Of a stretch of 64,000 bases of DNA, positions 27,214 through 36,194 are shown piece by piece. This stretch comes from Ogataea parapolymorpha DL-1 (Eukaryota; Ascomycota; Pichiomycetes; Pichiales; Pichiaceae). The translations under genes and the position numbers were made by a program. Each line of letters begins with the position of its first letter. Within the stretch, counting starts at the first letter, position 1. The stretch spans positions 868,001-932,000 of the forward strand of contig NC_027865.1 of the NCBI RefSeq assembly GCF_000187245.1, written 5' to 3'. The notes under the pieces are model-generated. The model worked only from the letters and a program-made list of their open reading frames with translations. It was not told where the DNA came from and ran no database searches.

Positions 27214-28926
27214 TCAGGTTCTCACGTCCGGCTCCTCCTTGCCGATGAACTCCTGCAGCTTGAGCAACTTGACAACGCTCTGGATGTCGGAGGCAAGGAA
27301 ATCGGAGGCAGATTTGGCCAGGTTCTCGTCAGACACGTCTTCAGAGTGTTTCTCCAGATACAGTCTGATCGTGGCACCTGAGGAGCCCGTACCGGATAGT
27401 CTGACCACAAACCTCAGGCCAGAGTCGAGCTTCACGTATAGACCTTGTTTGCTAGAGACAGAGCCGTCCAGGTCGGTGTACGAGAAGTTGGCGGCTTCGA
27501 TGACCTTGCCGGAGCTCCCTATAGTAGAGCCGATAAACTCCTGGCCCTGGTCGACCTTATCCTGTAACAGACTGATCACCTTTGCTGCATCCGCGCTGTC
27601 GCACTCCTCGTAATCGTATCTTGTAAAGAACGTTCTTCCGTATTTCTTCCAGAATGATTTCTGGATGTTGGCGATAGTTGGCTCGATTTCCGGGTGATCC
27701 CTCTCGAAAGCAGCCAGCAAGTTCAGCCAGGCCACAATGGCCCACAGTCCGTCCTTCTCTCTGATGTGGTCAGAGCCAGTACCGAAAGATTCCTCACCGC
27801 AGATCGACAACTTCTTGGCGTCGAAAAGCGCACAGAAAAACTTCCATCCGGTAGGCACCTCGTAGATGTTCAACCCCTTGGCCTTGGCAACAAGGTCGAG
27901 TGCTCCAGAGGTAGGCATCGATCTCGCCAAACCGTGGACGCCATTTTTCTGGAAGTATGGGATGCTTTGTGCGTATTCCGCAATGATAGCAACCGAGTCT
28001 CCAGGGGAGACAAAAGCTCCAGCTCCGTAAATCATGTTCCTATCTCCGTCTCCATCAGAAGCAGCACCAAATGCAATATTTTCAGCGTCCACTCTGTCCA
28101 CCAGCGTCCGTGCGTAGGTCAGATTAGGGTCTGGGTGTAATCCGCCAAAGTCTGGCTTAGCAACGCAGTTTTGGATCGAGGATTCGGGCAGTCCCAACTC
28201 GTCCACAAATATAGCCTTGCCGTAAGGACCCGTGACTCCATTCAGCGCATCGAACAGAATCTTGAAGCCTTGAGGGGTCTTTTTAGCAATAAACGACCTG
28301 ATGAGGTCCAGGTCGAAAATCTCCTTGATCATAGCCACATAGGCAGCTGTGGAGTCAATGATCTCGACTTCCAATGGCCCGTACGTCTTTGTTCCAATAG
28401 TAGACAAATCCACCTCCGGCAGGTCCTTCACAATTTTGTAGGACTTCAGTTTCAGAGAGGTCTCGTAGATCTTGTTAGTGACGGACTCCGGAGCTGGTCC
28501 TCCATTGCCCAGGTTATACTTGATTCCGCAGTCGTTGTTTGGTCCTCCAGGGTTGTGCGAAGCAGTCAGAATGATACCTCCGGTCACCTCCTTGCCGTCG
28601 CCGTTAGGACCGTACGTTCTGATGACCCGGGAGGCAGCAGGCGTCGACAGAAGACCGTTCTGGCCAATTATCAATTTCTTCACCTTGTTGGCGGCGCCAA
28701 TCTTGGCAATCAATTGCACAATGTGGTCGTTGTAGTATCTTCCGTCTCCGCCGACAACCAGAGTCGACCCCTCGGCACCTTCTGGAATGGAGTCGAAAAT
28801 GGCCTGGATGAAGTTCTCTGTGTAGTTTGGCTGCTGGAAAACTTTGACCTTTTTCCGCAAACCAGACGTTCCTGGCTTCTGGTCAGTGAATGGCTTGGTA
28901 GGAACTTCTGAAATTGCAAACGACAT
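27214..28926 (-). CDS. PGM2: Phosphoglucomutase
   Basis: This cytosolic enzyme interconverts glucose-1-phosphate and glucose-6-phosphate, linking glycolysis with glycogen, trehalose, galactose and cell-wall precursors. The 570 residues match the family length. The phospho-serine loop TASHNPGGPN places the catalytic Ser at residue 123. The metal-binding loop DGDGDRNM, the sugar-specificity loop CGEESFGTGSDH and the phosphate-binding loop RLSGTGSSGATIRLY are all intact. S. cerevisiae has two isozymes; the symbol denotes the main one by analogy. Confidence 0.95.
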   Translation of the reverse strand: MSFAISEVPTKPFTDQKPGTSGLRKKVKVFQQPNYTENFIQAIFDSIPEGAEGSTLVVGGDGRYYNDHIVQLIAKIGAANKVKKLIIGQNGLLSTPAASRVIRTYGPNGDGKEVTGGIILTASHNPGGPNNDCGIKYNLGNGGPAPESVTNKIYETSLKLKSYKIVKDLPEVDLSTIGTKTYGPLEVEIIDSTAAYVAMIKEIFDLDLIRSFIAKKTPQGFKILFDALNGVTGPYGKAIFVDELGLPESSIQNCVAKPDFGGLHPDPNLTYARTLVDRVDAENIAFGAASDGDGDRNMIYGAGAFVSPGDSVAIIAEYAQSIPYFQKNGVHGLARSMPTSGALDLVAKAKGLNIYEVPTGWKFFCALFDAKKLSICGEESFGTGSDHIREKDGLWAIVAWLNLLAAFERDHPEIEPTIANIQKSFWKKYGRTFFTRYDYEECDSADAAKVISLLQDKVDQGQEFIGSTIGSSGKVIEAANFSYTDLDGSVSSKQGLYVKLDSGLRFVVRLSGTGSSGATIRLYLEKHSEDVSDENLAKSASDFLASDIQSVVKLLKLQEFIGKEEPDVRT

Positions 28927-29053
28927 GTTATTAAATTGCTAACAATTTGTGGTGGGATCACTGTATTTAAGAAGAAACCAGATTCTGTGGTGCAGGGGTG
29001 CGGTTCTGTTAGCATTTTTTTTCTCTATTTTTCTAAGCCAGATTTGTCTAGAG

Positions 29054-29839
29054 ATGGGTGACAGCTACGGGGGGCTAGAGCCCAGCAGGGTGATATACAT
29101 CGGGGGCATCCCGTTTGACCAGACAGAGGACCAGATCCTCGACATTGCGCGGTCCGTGGGGCCTGTGGTGTCGTCGAAGCTGCTGTTTGACCGCGAAACA
29201 GGGAAATCCAAGGGCTACGCTTTCATCGAGTACCAGGATATAGAAACGGCCAGGTCCGCTGTGCGGAACCTCAACAACTACGCGATCGGGAACAGGTACC
29301 TGAAATGCAACTTTTCGAGCGAGCAGGCGGTCATCAACACGATGAAGTCGCAAACGTCAAGCGAATGGGCCGAGCTGGAAAAACAGATCCCGCCGCTGCC
29401 ACCAGGGATGCTCATGGCCAACTCGAGCATGGACAGTCTGAACCAGCAGATCAACGCGGCGCTCGCTACGCTAGATAAAAACAGATTACATAATCTGGTA
29501 AAAGATGCGAAAATCATGTCGGACAACCACCCGCAGCTGATGGCGCTGCTGCTCGAGAAAAACCCGCAGTTGCTGTTTGCCCTGGTGCAAGCCACGATGA
29601 TTCTCGGGCTGAGCGACGCGGAACAAATCAAGAGCATATTGGTGGAGCAAAAGGAGCAAAAAGAGCCAGACTCGGCTCCGGTGGCCGAGGCAGAGAACCC
29701 GCTCAGTTCATTGGACGCAGACCAGGTGCAGGCTATCCGGACGATTTGTGCGATGAGCGAGGCGGAGATCCAGCAGGTGGCGGCGGATCAACAAGAGCTG
29801 TATCGGGAGATCCAGAAGCGGTACAAAATGTATTTGTAG
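29054..29839 (+). CDS. RNA15: RNA15/CstF64-type RNA-binding protein, short copy
   Basis: The 261-residue protein starts at the ATG at 29054 (MGDSYGGLEPSR). An N-terminal RRM (about 14-90) has RNP2 VIYIGGI and RNP1 KGYAFIEY. The sequence through FDQTEDQILD and NRYLKCNFSSEQ closely matches the Rna15 RRM that binds U/GU-rich sites in mRNA 3'-end cleavage factor IA. A hinge-like helical region (about 115-200) follows, containing PPLPPGM. A C-terminal three-helix domain (about 218-261) ends KRYKMYL, but the usual LP-x-x-E/Q-R turn is absent. A related longer gene lies 329 bp downstream. Confidence 0.85.
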   Translation: MGDSYGGLEPSRVIYIGGIPFDQTEDQILDIARSVGPVVSSKLLFDRETGKSKGYAFIEYQDIETARSAVRNLNNYAIGNRYLKCNFSSEQAVINTMKSQTSSEWAELEKQIPPLPPGMLMANSSMDSLNQQINAALATLDKNRLHNLVKDAKIMSDNHPQLMALLLEKNPQLLFALVQATMILGLSDAEQIKSILVEQKEQKEPDSAPVAEAENPLSSLDADQVQAIRTICAMSEAEIQQVAADQQELYREIQKRYKMYL

Positions 29840-30168
29840 AGAGTAATGGAAAAAATATAGCCATGACAGTCACTGTGTTGCGGGTTGACTATTTTTTTAT
29901 TCGGTGGACACGCGCAAGAAGATCCCTCGCTAAATTTTTCATCGAAAAAAAAATTTTCCAGTTTAAACAAAACCAGTGAAAGGAGTTTATAAGTCAGCAC
30001 CAGGAGGAAATGTACTATTGAGCATAACAGCTAACATTTTCCTGTACTGACATACGACGCGATTCACTAGTATAAACACAAAAACACATAGAGATTATTG
30101 CCAACGCCGATACTTCTTTGCGAGGGGATCCTTGGAGGGCCAATTTGTACATAGAACGAGTCTTCACC
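29840..30168. other. Intergenic region between the two RNA15-like genes
   Basis: This 329-bp stretch is AT-rich and holds the 3' end of the short copy and the promoter of the long copy. An imperfect inverted repeat (AAATTTTTC against GAAAAAAAAATTT, about 29933-29957) could form a hairpin. No ORF or RNA gene is evident. Confidence 0.5.
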
Positions 30169-31473
30169 ATGTCGACCAAACCCCAACCGCAAGCCGCCAA
30201 CAACAGCTCGTGCGTGCTGTACCTGGGCGCTATTCCTTACAACTGGGACGTCGAGATCATCAAGTCTGTCGTCTGCGGGTCTGGTCCTGTTGTTGATGTG
30301 CGTTGTATGATGGACAACGCTTCGAAAAACAAAGGGTTCTGTTTCGTTGAGTATGCAACGCCGGACGCGGCTGCCCGCGCGCTGCAAATCCTGTCCAAGA
30401 TCAAGATCGAGGGCCGCAAGAAGCTCAGAATCGAGCTGTCCAAAGAGGGCCTCAGAAACCCCGTCCCGGGCCAGAAGCCGGAGCTCCAGCTCAACCGGAA
30501 CTTCCTCCCATCCAACGTCATTTTGCCGCAGGAGATGTTGACTGCAAACCCAAACCTACCGCCGCAGTACAACACCTACCAGCAAGCCGTTCCGTCGTCG
30601 GCCGCTTCTTCCAACTCGTCGGGTTCGACGCCTTCCGGCACTGCCAATAATCCGTTTGGAAGCAGGTTCGCAGGCCAGAACAGCGATATGTTGGCCACCA
30701 TCTCCTCCAACCCGCAGTTGCAGCAGATGGTGAGCCAGATGATCTCGAACGGAATGGACATGACCCAAATCGGCAACGTGGTCCAACAGTTCAACAGACA
30801 ACAGTCGACCACCGGTTCGCAGGCAAACGGGTCGTCCCAGTTCATCCCCACCAACCTGTCGATGGCTTCCCAGTTTTTGCCACTTCCGCAACAGTCCCAG
30901 CAGCCAATCTACGCCAAGGACAAGGTCTCGGAGACCTTGGCTACTATTCCTCCAGGTATACTAATTGAGTTGCTGGCCAAGTTGAAACTCATTGTGTCGG
31001 GGCCTTCGCCAAACTACGCCGAGGCAGCCCAGATCCTGCACTCCAACCCAAAATTGGCTGTGGCTGCCGCCCAGTCGTTGCTGCTGATGGGCGTTGTTGA
31101 TCTCGACGTGATCAACCAATCGATGTCTGCACAGCCCCAGGCTACTTCTGCGGAGCCGGCTGTCGCTCCAATGGCCGGTTCCAGCGCTGCCCCGCCTACA
31201 TACTCTCCGTTCAACCCAACCTCGCACCAGTCAACACCGTCTCCTGCGTCTACTCAACAGGCTCCTGCTACCACTCCTTCCCCGGTCAACCTCGACAACG
31301 TCAACCCTGACTGGAAGGGTTTGCCACGGGAAACCATTAACAAATTAATGCATATCAACGAGCAGGAAGCCAGTCTGATTGTCCAGGTTTTGAAGCTGAC
31401 ACCGCAGCAAATCGACATTCTGCCAGATAACGAGCGTGTCATGGCCAACCAGATTAGAGCCCAGTACTTATAG
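30169..31473 (+). CDS. RNA15/CstF64-like RNA-binding protein, long copy
   Basis: The 434-residue protein starts at the ATG at 30169 (MSTKPQPQAANN); the frame is open slightly further back but only from a TTG. It has an RRM (about 14-90; RNP2 VLYLGAI, RNP1 KGFCFVEY) and a long Gln/Ser/Pro/Asn-rich linker. A hinge-like block (about 260-330: IPPGILIELLAKLKLIVSG and NPKLAVAAAQSLLLMGVVD) follows. The C-terminal domain (about 390-434), LKLTPQQIDILPDNERV, matches the Rna15/CstF64 CTD that contacts Pcf11. This is the CstF64 layout. It may be a second cleavage-factor subunit or a diverged 3'-processing protein. Confidence 0.8.
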   Translation: MSTKPQPQAANNSSCVLYLGAIPYNWDVEIIKSVVCGSGPVVDVRCMMDNASKNKGFCFVEYATPDAAARALQILSKIKIEGRKKLRIELSKEGLRNPVPGQKPELQLNRNFLPSNVILPQEMLTANPNLPPQYNTYQQAVPSSAASSNSSGSTPSGTANNPFGSRFAGQNSDMLATISSNPQLQQMVSQMISNGMDMTQIGNVVQQFNRQQSTTGSQANGSSQFIPTNLSMASQFLPLPQQSQQPIYAKDKVSETLATIPPGILIELLAKLKLIVSGPSPNYAEAAQILHSNPKLAVAAAQSLLLMGVVDLDVINQSMSAQPQATSAEPAVAPMAGSSAAPPTYSPFNPTSHQSTPSPASTQQAPATTPSPVNLDNVNPDWKGLPRETINKLMHINEQEASLIVQVLKLTPQQIDILPDNERVMANQIRAQYL

Positions 31474-31649
31474 CTTGCTCTTCGCCTCTGCCACCCGCCG
31501 ATTCTTTCGCAACTATTTAGTTAATATAGCTATGGTAGGCCAGCTCGCTCTCTGTCGACGCGTCGACAGTCTTTTATTAATTATTTTTTCTAGAAAAAGC
31601 TATCGACTAGTTAAATAAAAATAAATGAGCTAAAATAAATTTCATTAAA

Positions 31650-32570
31650 ATGAATAACGACAATAATCAACCGCAACCTAACCAAAACAACCCGCCAGGC
31701 ATCTCGTTTGCCTTTGATATCTTCCCTCTGGAGTTTAATCGCACGCCTCCAGCCCCAGGCTCCGCCGAGTCGCCCATTGCCCTGATGATGCGCAATTTCG
31801 TGGAGATCCTCAACCGGCCTTCCAAACACAAGCATGCCACCAAGGACGCCATTGACTCTTTGAAGCCAATTCCGCTCGCAGAACTGCCAGAATCAGAAAA
31901 ACAGTGTCCGATCTGCTTTGAACCGTTCGAAGAGTACGCAGAGAAACATGAGTCACACACAGAACAAAAGAAAGCCTCCGATTTGCCATCCTTCTTCGAC
32001 GGCTACGACGCCTCCGACCCCGACCTCGCATTTCCAACAGATCAAACAGCCACGCGCGAAGTGACGTACAATCCCGGAGAGGAGCTTCATACACAGCCGG
32101 CTGCGAAACCCGAGGACAAATTAGAAGATGCACATTATCCGGTGAAACTGGATCAATGTGGCCACATATTTGGCAAAGCGTGCGTGGCCGAGTGGCTGAA
32201 GAGCAACGTGTCGTGCCCGCTTTGTCGACGCGAGATTGCACCGGAAATGACCGAGTCGCCAAGTCCCAGCTTCAACCTGGTGTTCTACCCTGTCGCCTTG
32301 ACCGAGGCGTTTGTGCCGATCAGCTGGTCTGGCCCGCTCAGAATGGGCTATGCTCTAAGCGACCCTCCAATCAACTTCCCTGCGCAGGGAGAGGGCTTTT
32401 CGATGGGCAGACGCACGGGGCCCGAGGCACCTGCTCCGGAGCCGCAGGAAAGAGCACAAACACCAGATAGAACAGGGTCCGGAGGGCCCACGCGCAACAA
32501 CGCCTCGCGAACGGTAAGATCGCATCCGTACACGCGTCCCTCGAGCAACTCGTCAGAAAGCGAGGGCTAG
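31650..32570 (+). CDS. SAN1: RING ubiquitin ligase, SAN1-like
   Basis: The 306-residue protein has a disordered Asn/Gln/Pro-rich start and tail around one RING. Zinc ligands are C86 and C89 (CPIC), then about 80 residues of charged insertion, then C170 and H172 (CGHIF), C178, and C189 and C192 (CPLC). The CGHIFGKAC block, with glycine where RING-H2 proteins have a second histidine, and the long insertion recall San1. San1 is the nuclear quality-control ligase that binds misfolded proteins through disordered flanks. It is about half the length of S. cerevisiae San1. The assignment rests on architecture and a short motif. Confidence 0.6.
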   Translation: MNNDNNQPQPNQNNPPGISFAFDIFPLEFNRTPPAPGSAESPIALMMRNFVEILNRPSKHKHATKDAIDSLKPIPLAELPESEKQCPICFEPFEEYAEKHESHTEQKKASDLPSFFDGYDASDPDLAFPTDQTATREVTYNPGEELHTQPAAKPEDKLEDAHYPVKLDQCGHIFGKACVAEWLKSNVSCPLCRREIAPEMTESPSPSFNLVFYPVALTEAFVPISWSGPLRMGYALSDPPINFPAQGEGFSMGRRTGPEAPAPEPQERAQTPDRTGSGGPTRNNASRTVRSHPYTRPSSNSSESEG

Positions 32571-32591
32571 CTGGATTATATCTATGATATA

Positions 32592-35500
32592 TTATTTATT
32601 CATCATCATCTGCAGCTGTTCCAGAGTCTCTCTGTCCACCGACGCAATTAGTTGCTGATACCCGTCGATACCCGTCAGTTGATCCATCTGGTACTTGAGA
32701 AGCTGTTTGGTGCTGACTCTGTGCACGGGATCCAGCTTGAACACGAGCTCGTTGAAGCGTAGCTGCTCTGCGGACGGAGGCAGCTTGAACTCCTGCGCAT
32801 ACTCGTTTTCGTCCGGCTCGTTTTCTATCAACGTGAGATCGTCGTCGTCGTACGACGATGGCCTGTGGTACGCTTCGCAGTCGCCGTCCGCGTTCTCGTT
32901 GACCTCTTCGAGCAGATGTGTGACGAGAAACATGACTCTGTTGAAATTTTTTGAGAGCACCAAATTTATGCCCGTTTGGCCCTCGGAATTGAGCAGCTGG
33001 TACTCCAGGTCTACGCTGGGGTCCTGAGCGCAGTACTGTGTGAATATGGGCGGCGCATAGAGCGCCAGCAGCGCCAGCACGAAGATTTTCCTGATTTTCG
33101 CGTCGTACACCAGCTTGAGCAGGTTGACAAGCGAGTCGACCAGCTGCGCGAGCTGGACGGCAAGGCTGGAGTCCGACACGGTTCCGAGCATGCCGAGGAG
33201 GTGGACGGGGCCCGCGTGGAGCAGACGCAGCAGCGGCAGCGCCATTTTGATCTCGCAGTTGGGTGTCTGCGACTCTCTGGTCAGATATTTGACCATCTCG
33301 AAAAACAGTCCGCTTTCCGCCAGGTACGCCACCAATTGCGACCGGCTCGGGTCTGGCACCTGCAGAAACAGCGTCTCCAACAGCGACGACGTCACATACA
33401 CGGCGTCGTCACGCATCGAGTTGAGGTAGCCGCCCAGGATCTTGAAGATCTCGAGCCCGGTCTCTGTTTCGTATAGCTGATAATTCAAGATACCGTACGA
33501 GCGCGCAAGCTTGAGCACCGTAGGCAGGATTTCTGTCCAGTTCATGAGCGCCTTGACGCTCAACGGGAACAATCTGACCAGCTCCGCGGGAGCAGCCTCC
33601 GAAGCAGGTACGTGTTTAAGCACCGCCTCCCAGAGCTCGAGGCCATCCTCGCACAGTAGCGTGTACACGTCGGACTTGTCATCGCAGCACAGCGCGATCA
33701 GCGGCAGCACGATAGGGTGCGCCTTGCTGCTGTTGCTGTTGAGCGCGGCTGTCAGGTCGCGGAGCACCCGCATCAGCGAGTTCTTGATGATCATCTCATT
33801 CGCGTTGTTTGATTCATCCCACATCGCCGGAACCATCGCCATGATGTCGAGCAGCTCTTTTTCCGACACGAGCGGATTGGTGCGCTCCAAAATGAGCGAC
33901 AGAACCTTGAGCACGAAAATCTTGGACTCGGTGAACTCGAGATTCCGGAGCAGCTCGAGCACCTGCGCCACGGTTTCCGACACAAACGGCTGGAAGTCGC
34001 GCTTGCGGAATTCCCAGTCGTCCACGAGATGCTGCAGCGTCTGCACGGCTGTCAGACGAACCACTTTGTCGTTGATGTCTGTGTTTTGCAAAAACCGCAG
34101 AACCAGCCGGTACACCTCGAGCCTGGTCTCTTTGGAGCACTGAATCGACAGCCATTCGCTCACAATGAGACACACGCGCCGCTTGACCAGCTTGTTCTCG
34201 ACGGGAGCGTCTTTCAGTGCCTCGGGCAGGAAATAGCTGCGGAAAAGCTGGTCGAAGTTGCAGTTTTCGCTGATCGCGCTCGCGCTCAGCTGGAACACCG
34301 CCAGCACCGCGTCTTTGGTCAGAACGTCCACGGCGCCGTCCGCAAGCGTGCTCTCGATTTTCCGCAGAATAAAGTCGCTCAGTTGCGGCTTGAAGCACAC
34401 AGCTAGGTCCTGGAAGTAATTTTCCGCACACGGCCGGATCTGGTACTCCCAGCTGAGCTGCAGCTCCTCATTGACCCACTCCTCGGGCTCCAGCGTCCAC
34501 GAAACCACGTCTGCCGGCCGCAATTTTAGATACCACGTGATCAGCAGGTCGACAAGGCTCTGCACGAGCTGCGGCGGGAAAAACCGTTCTGTCACGGCTT
34601 TGGCTGCCGCAGCCACCTCCTGCTGGTCGTTTCTCTGCTTAAGCATCACAGCGCCTTTTTTAAATCCAAAAGCCGTCAGTCTTTTCAGCACAAGGATCAT
34701 CTTAATGGCCAGCTGCTCCCAAAATTCATTCTCTTCGCTGTTGTAAATATCGCTGGCCTTCGATTCCAGCAGCGATAGCATCGTCATGAAAATCTCGTAC
34801 GAGTTCGGCATCAGGACAAACGCAACAACGTTGTCGTTCACCAAGTTTGCGTACAGCTTGACGTACGCCTTAATATATCTTTCTAGCAACGGCAGCTGCG
34901 AATTCTCGTGGAGCAGCAGCAGTTTCTGCAAATGCTGTAACGACACCTCGTAAAACTCAACCACAAGACTGTCCCGGTGAGGGTATTCGTACCCGTCCAC
35001 CACGGCCCGCCGCAGGTTCTTAAGACACAGATATCCGACCTCCATGCTTGCTGCGTCGAAATTCCCGTCTGCGGTCCAGTGGTTGAAGAACCCGTGATAT
35101 AGGCGCACCAGGTGTGGAACTACCACCGAGACTTTATTCTGCAGCGCTGCGCGAGCTCTGCCTATCCGAACCGAGGCAAGAGCCTTGAGGACCTGGTTGG
35201 TGATGAGCAGCATGTTGTGCACTTTTACGATGTTTGCGGTGGCCGTGTCCAGCACTGCGGCAATCTCCTCAAACACGGTGCTCCACTCGGCAGGGAAATC
35301 GAGTCTGCAAACACGCGCAACGGCATGAGCGTTCTGGATAGTGAGTTGGTCGTTTGACTCCTCCAACGAGTCGAAAAAGTGTCTTCTAATCTCTGCTTTC
35401 TCCTCTTTGGATATGGCATGCACCCTTGTCGACCGCCAGTACCTGTCGACGCCGTTCTTGAGACAAATGATCGCGAGCCAGCGAATTTGTAGAGGATGGT

Positions 35501-35654
35501 CTGTGTTGAGGTACACAGACTGGAGCAGAAAATGGTATCCCGGAACGGTTTCCCATTGCTTCAATTGAGCCTCGGCGGCCTGCTGTTCTGCGCCACGCTG
35601 TTTTCCTGAGGCGGTGGTGAGAACGGTGGCCAAATTATCGAGGTTGAGGTCCAT
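32592..35654 (-). CDS. KAP120: KAP120, importin-beta family karyopherin
   Basis: Kap120 (importin-11 relative) carries ribosome-biogenesis factors and other cargo through nuclear pores. The 1020-residue HEAT-repeat protein has the importin-beta N-terminal domain near residues 20-90 (EAQLKQWETVPGYHFLLQS; LQIRWLAIICLKNGVDRYW). I chose the ATG at 35652-35654 (MDLNLDNLATVL), which aligns with the family start. The frame is open 12 codons further, but only from a TTG. Just 21 bp separate its stop from the SAN1-like stop on the other strand. Confidence 0.93.
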   Translation of the reverse strand: MDLNLDNLATVLTTASGKQRGAEQQAAEAQLKQWETVPGYHFLLQSVYLNTDHPLQIRWLAIICLKNGVDRYWRSTRVHAISKEEKAEIRRHFFDSLEESNDQLTIQNAHAVARVCRLDFPAEWSTVFEEIAAVLDTATANIVKVHNMLLITNQVLKALASVRIGRARAALQNKVSVVVPHLVRLYHGFFNHWTADGNFDAASMEVGYLCLKNLRRAVVDGYEYPHRDSLVVEFYEVSLQHLQKLLLLHENSQLPLLERYIKAYVKLYANLVNDNVVAFVLMPNSYEIFMTMLSLLESKASDIYNSEENEFWEQLAIKMILVLKRLTAFGFKKGAVMLKQRNDQQEVAAAAKAVTERFFPPQLVQSLVDLLITWYLKLRPADVVSWTLEPEEWVNEELQLSWEYQIRPCAENYFQDLAVCFKPQLSDFILRKIESTLADGAVDVLTKDAVLAVFQLSASAISENCNFDQLFRSYFLPEALKDAPVENKLVKRRVCLIVSEWLSIQCSKETRLEVYRLVLRFLQNTDINDKVVRLTAVQTLQHLVDDWEFRKRDFQPFVSETVAQVLELLRNLEFTESKIFVLKVLSLILERTNPLVSEKELLDIMAMVPAMWDESNNANEMIIKNSLMRVLRDLTAALNSNSSKAHPIVLPLIALCCDDKSDVYTLLCEDGLELWEAVLKHVPASEAAPAELVRLFPLSVKALMNWTEILPTVLKLARSYGILNYQLYETETGLEIFKILGGYLNSMRDDAVYVTSSLLETLFLQVPDPSRSQLVAYLAESGLFFEMVKYLTRESQTPNCEIKMALPLLRLLHAGPVHLLGMLGTVSDSSLAVQLAQLVDSLVNLLKLVYDAKIRKIFVLALLALYAPPIFTQYCAQDPSVDLEYQLLNSEGQTGINLVLSKNFNRVMFLVTHLLEEVNENADGDCEAYHRPSSYDDDDLTLIENEPDENEYAQEFKLPPSAEQLRFNELVFKLDPVHRVSTKQLLKYQMDQLTGIDGYQQLIASVDRETLEQLQMMMNK

Positions 35655-36044
35655 GGATAAAAAAAGATCGAAATTATTTGAATTATTCAAAATTAAAAAT
35701 TAAAAATATTTAAACCACAATCGCGAACCGTAGGACCCTGAGATCCCGAGACCGAATTGGCCGGAGGGAGTCAGAATAAGTGAATGAAAGTTCCATCGCG
35801 ACTTATGTGTACTGGCTGTGTCTAGCAGGCAATGCTCATCAGTAACATACCAGCTAGCTATAATCTAATGTAATAAATACATCAAGTATTTATTTTGACA
35901 TACTATCTCTCTGAGGTAGTTTTTCTTGGCTTTTCCTCCACGGTTGTATGTATTCCCCCCACTTGCATAAATCAAGTATCCTATCCCATCCCACTAGTGT
36001 CTCCCCACTCATGTTCCGACAGACCCCCACATTCTCACATTACC
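35655..36044. other. Intergenic region, KAP120 / tRNA-Ala
   Basis: This 390-bp stretch includes an AT-rich KAP120 promoter (35660-35715). It also holds a perfect 9-bp inverted repeat with a 5-nt loop (AATAAATAC 35872-35880, GTATTTATT 35886-35894). There is no ORF. Regions upstream of tRNA genes often hold retrotransposon LTR remnants, but I see no terminal TG...CA repeat pair or target duplication that would support one. Confidence 0.5.
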
Positions 36045-36117
36045 GGGCGTGTGGCGTAGTTGGTAGCGCGTTCGCTTAGCATGCGAAAGGTCTTGGGTTC
36101 GACTCCCAACTCGTCCA
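36045..36117 (+). tRNA. tRNA-Ala(AGC)
   Basis: This is a 73-nt intronless cloverleaf. The acceptor GGGCGTG pairs with 3' CTCGTCC, with the same T-T mismatch found in S. cerevisiae tRNA-Ala, and the discriminator is A. The anticodon stem TTCGC/GCGAA flanks the loop TTAGCAT with anticodon AGC at 36078-36080. The T arm contains TTCGACT. A run of T at 36120-36126 is the Pol III terminator. It sits about 78 bp before the TRS120 start. Confidence 0.98.
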
Positions 36118-36194
36118 TCTTTTTTTGCATTGTAAATATTTTTTTTTGAACCGTTGTCAAACCGTTCTTTCTTCAAGTTTCCTCCTCCCCATTG

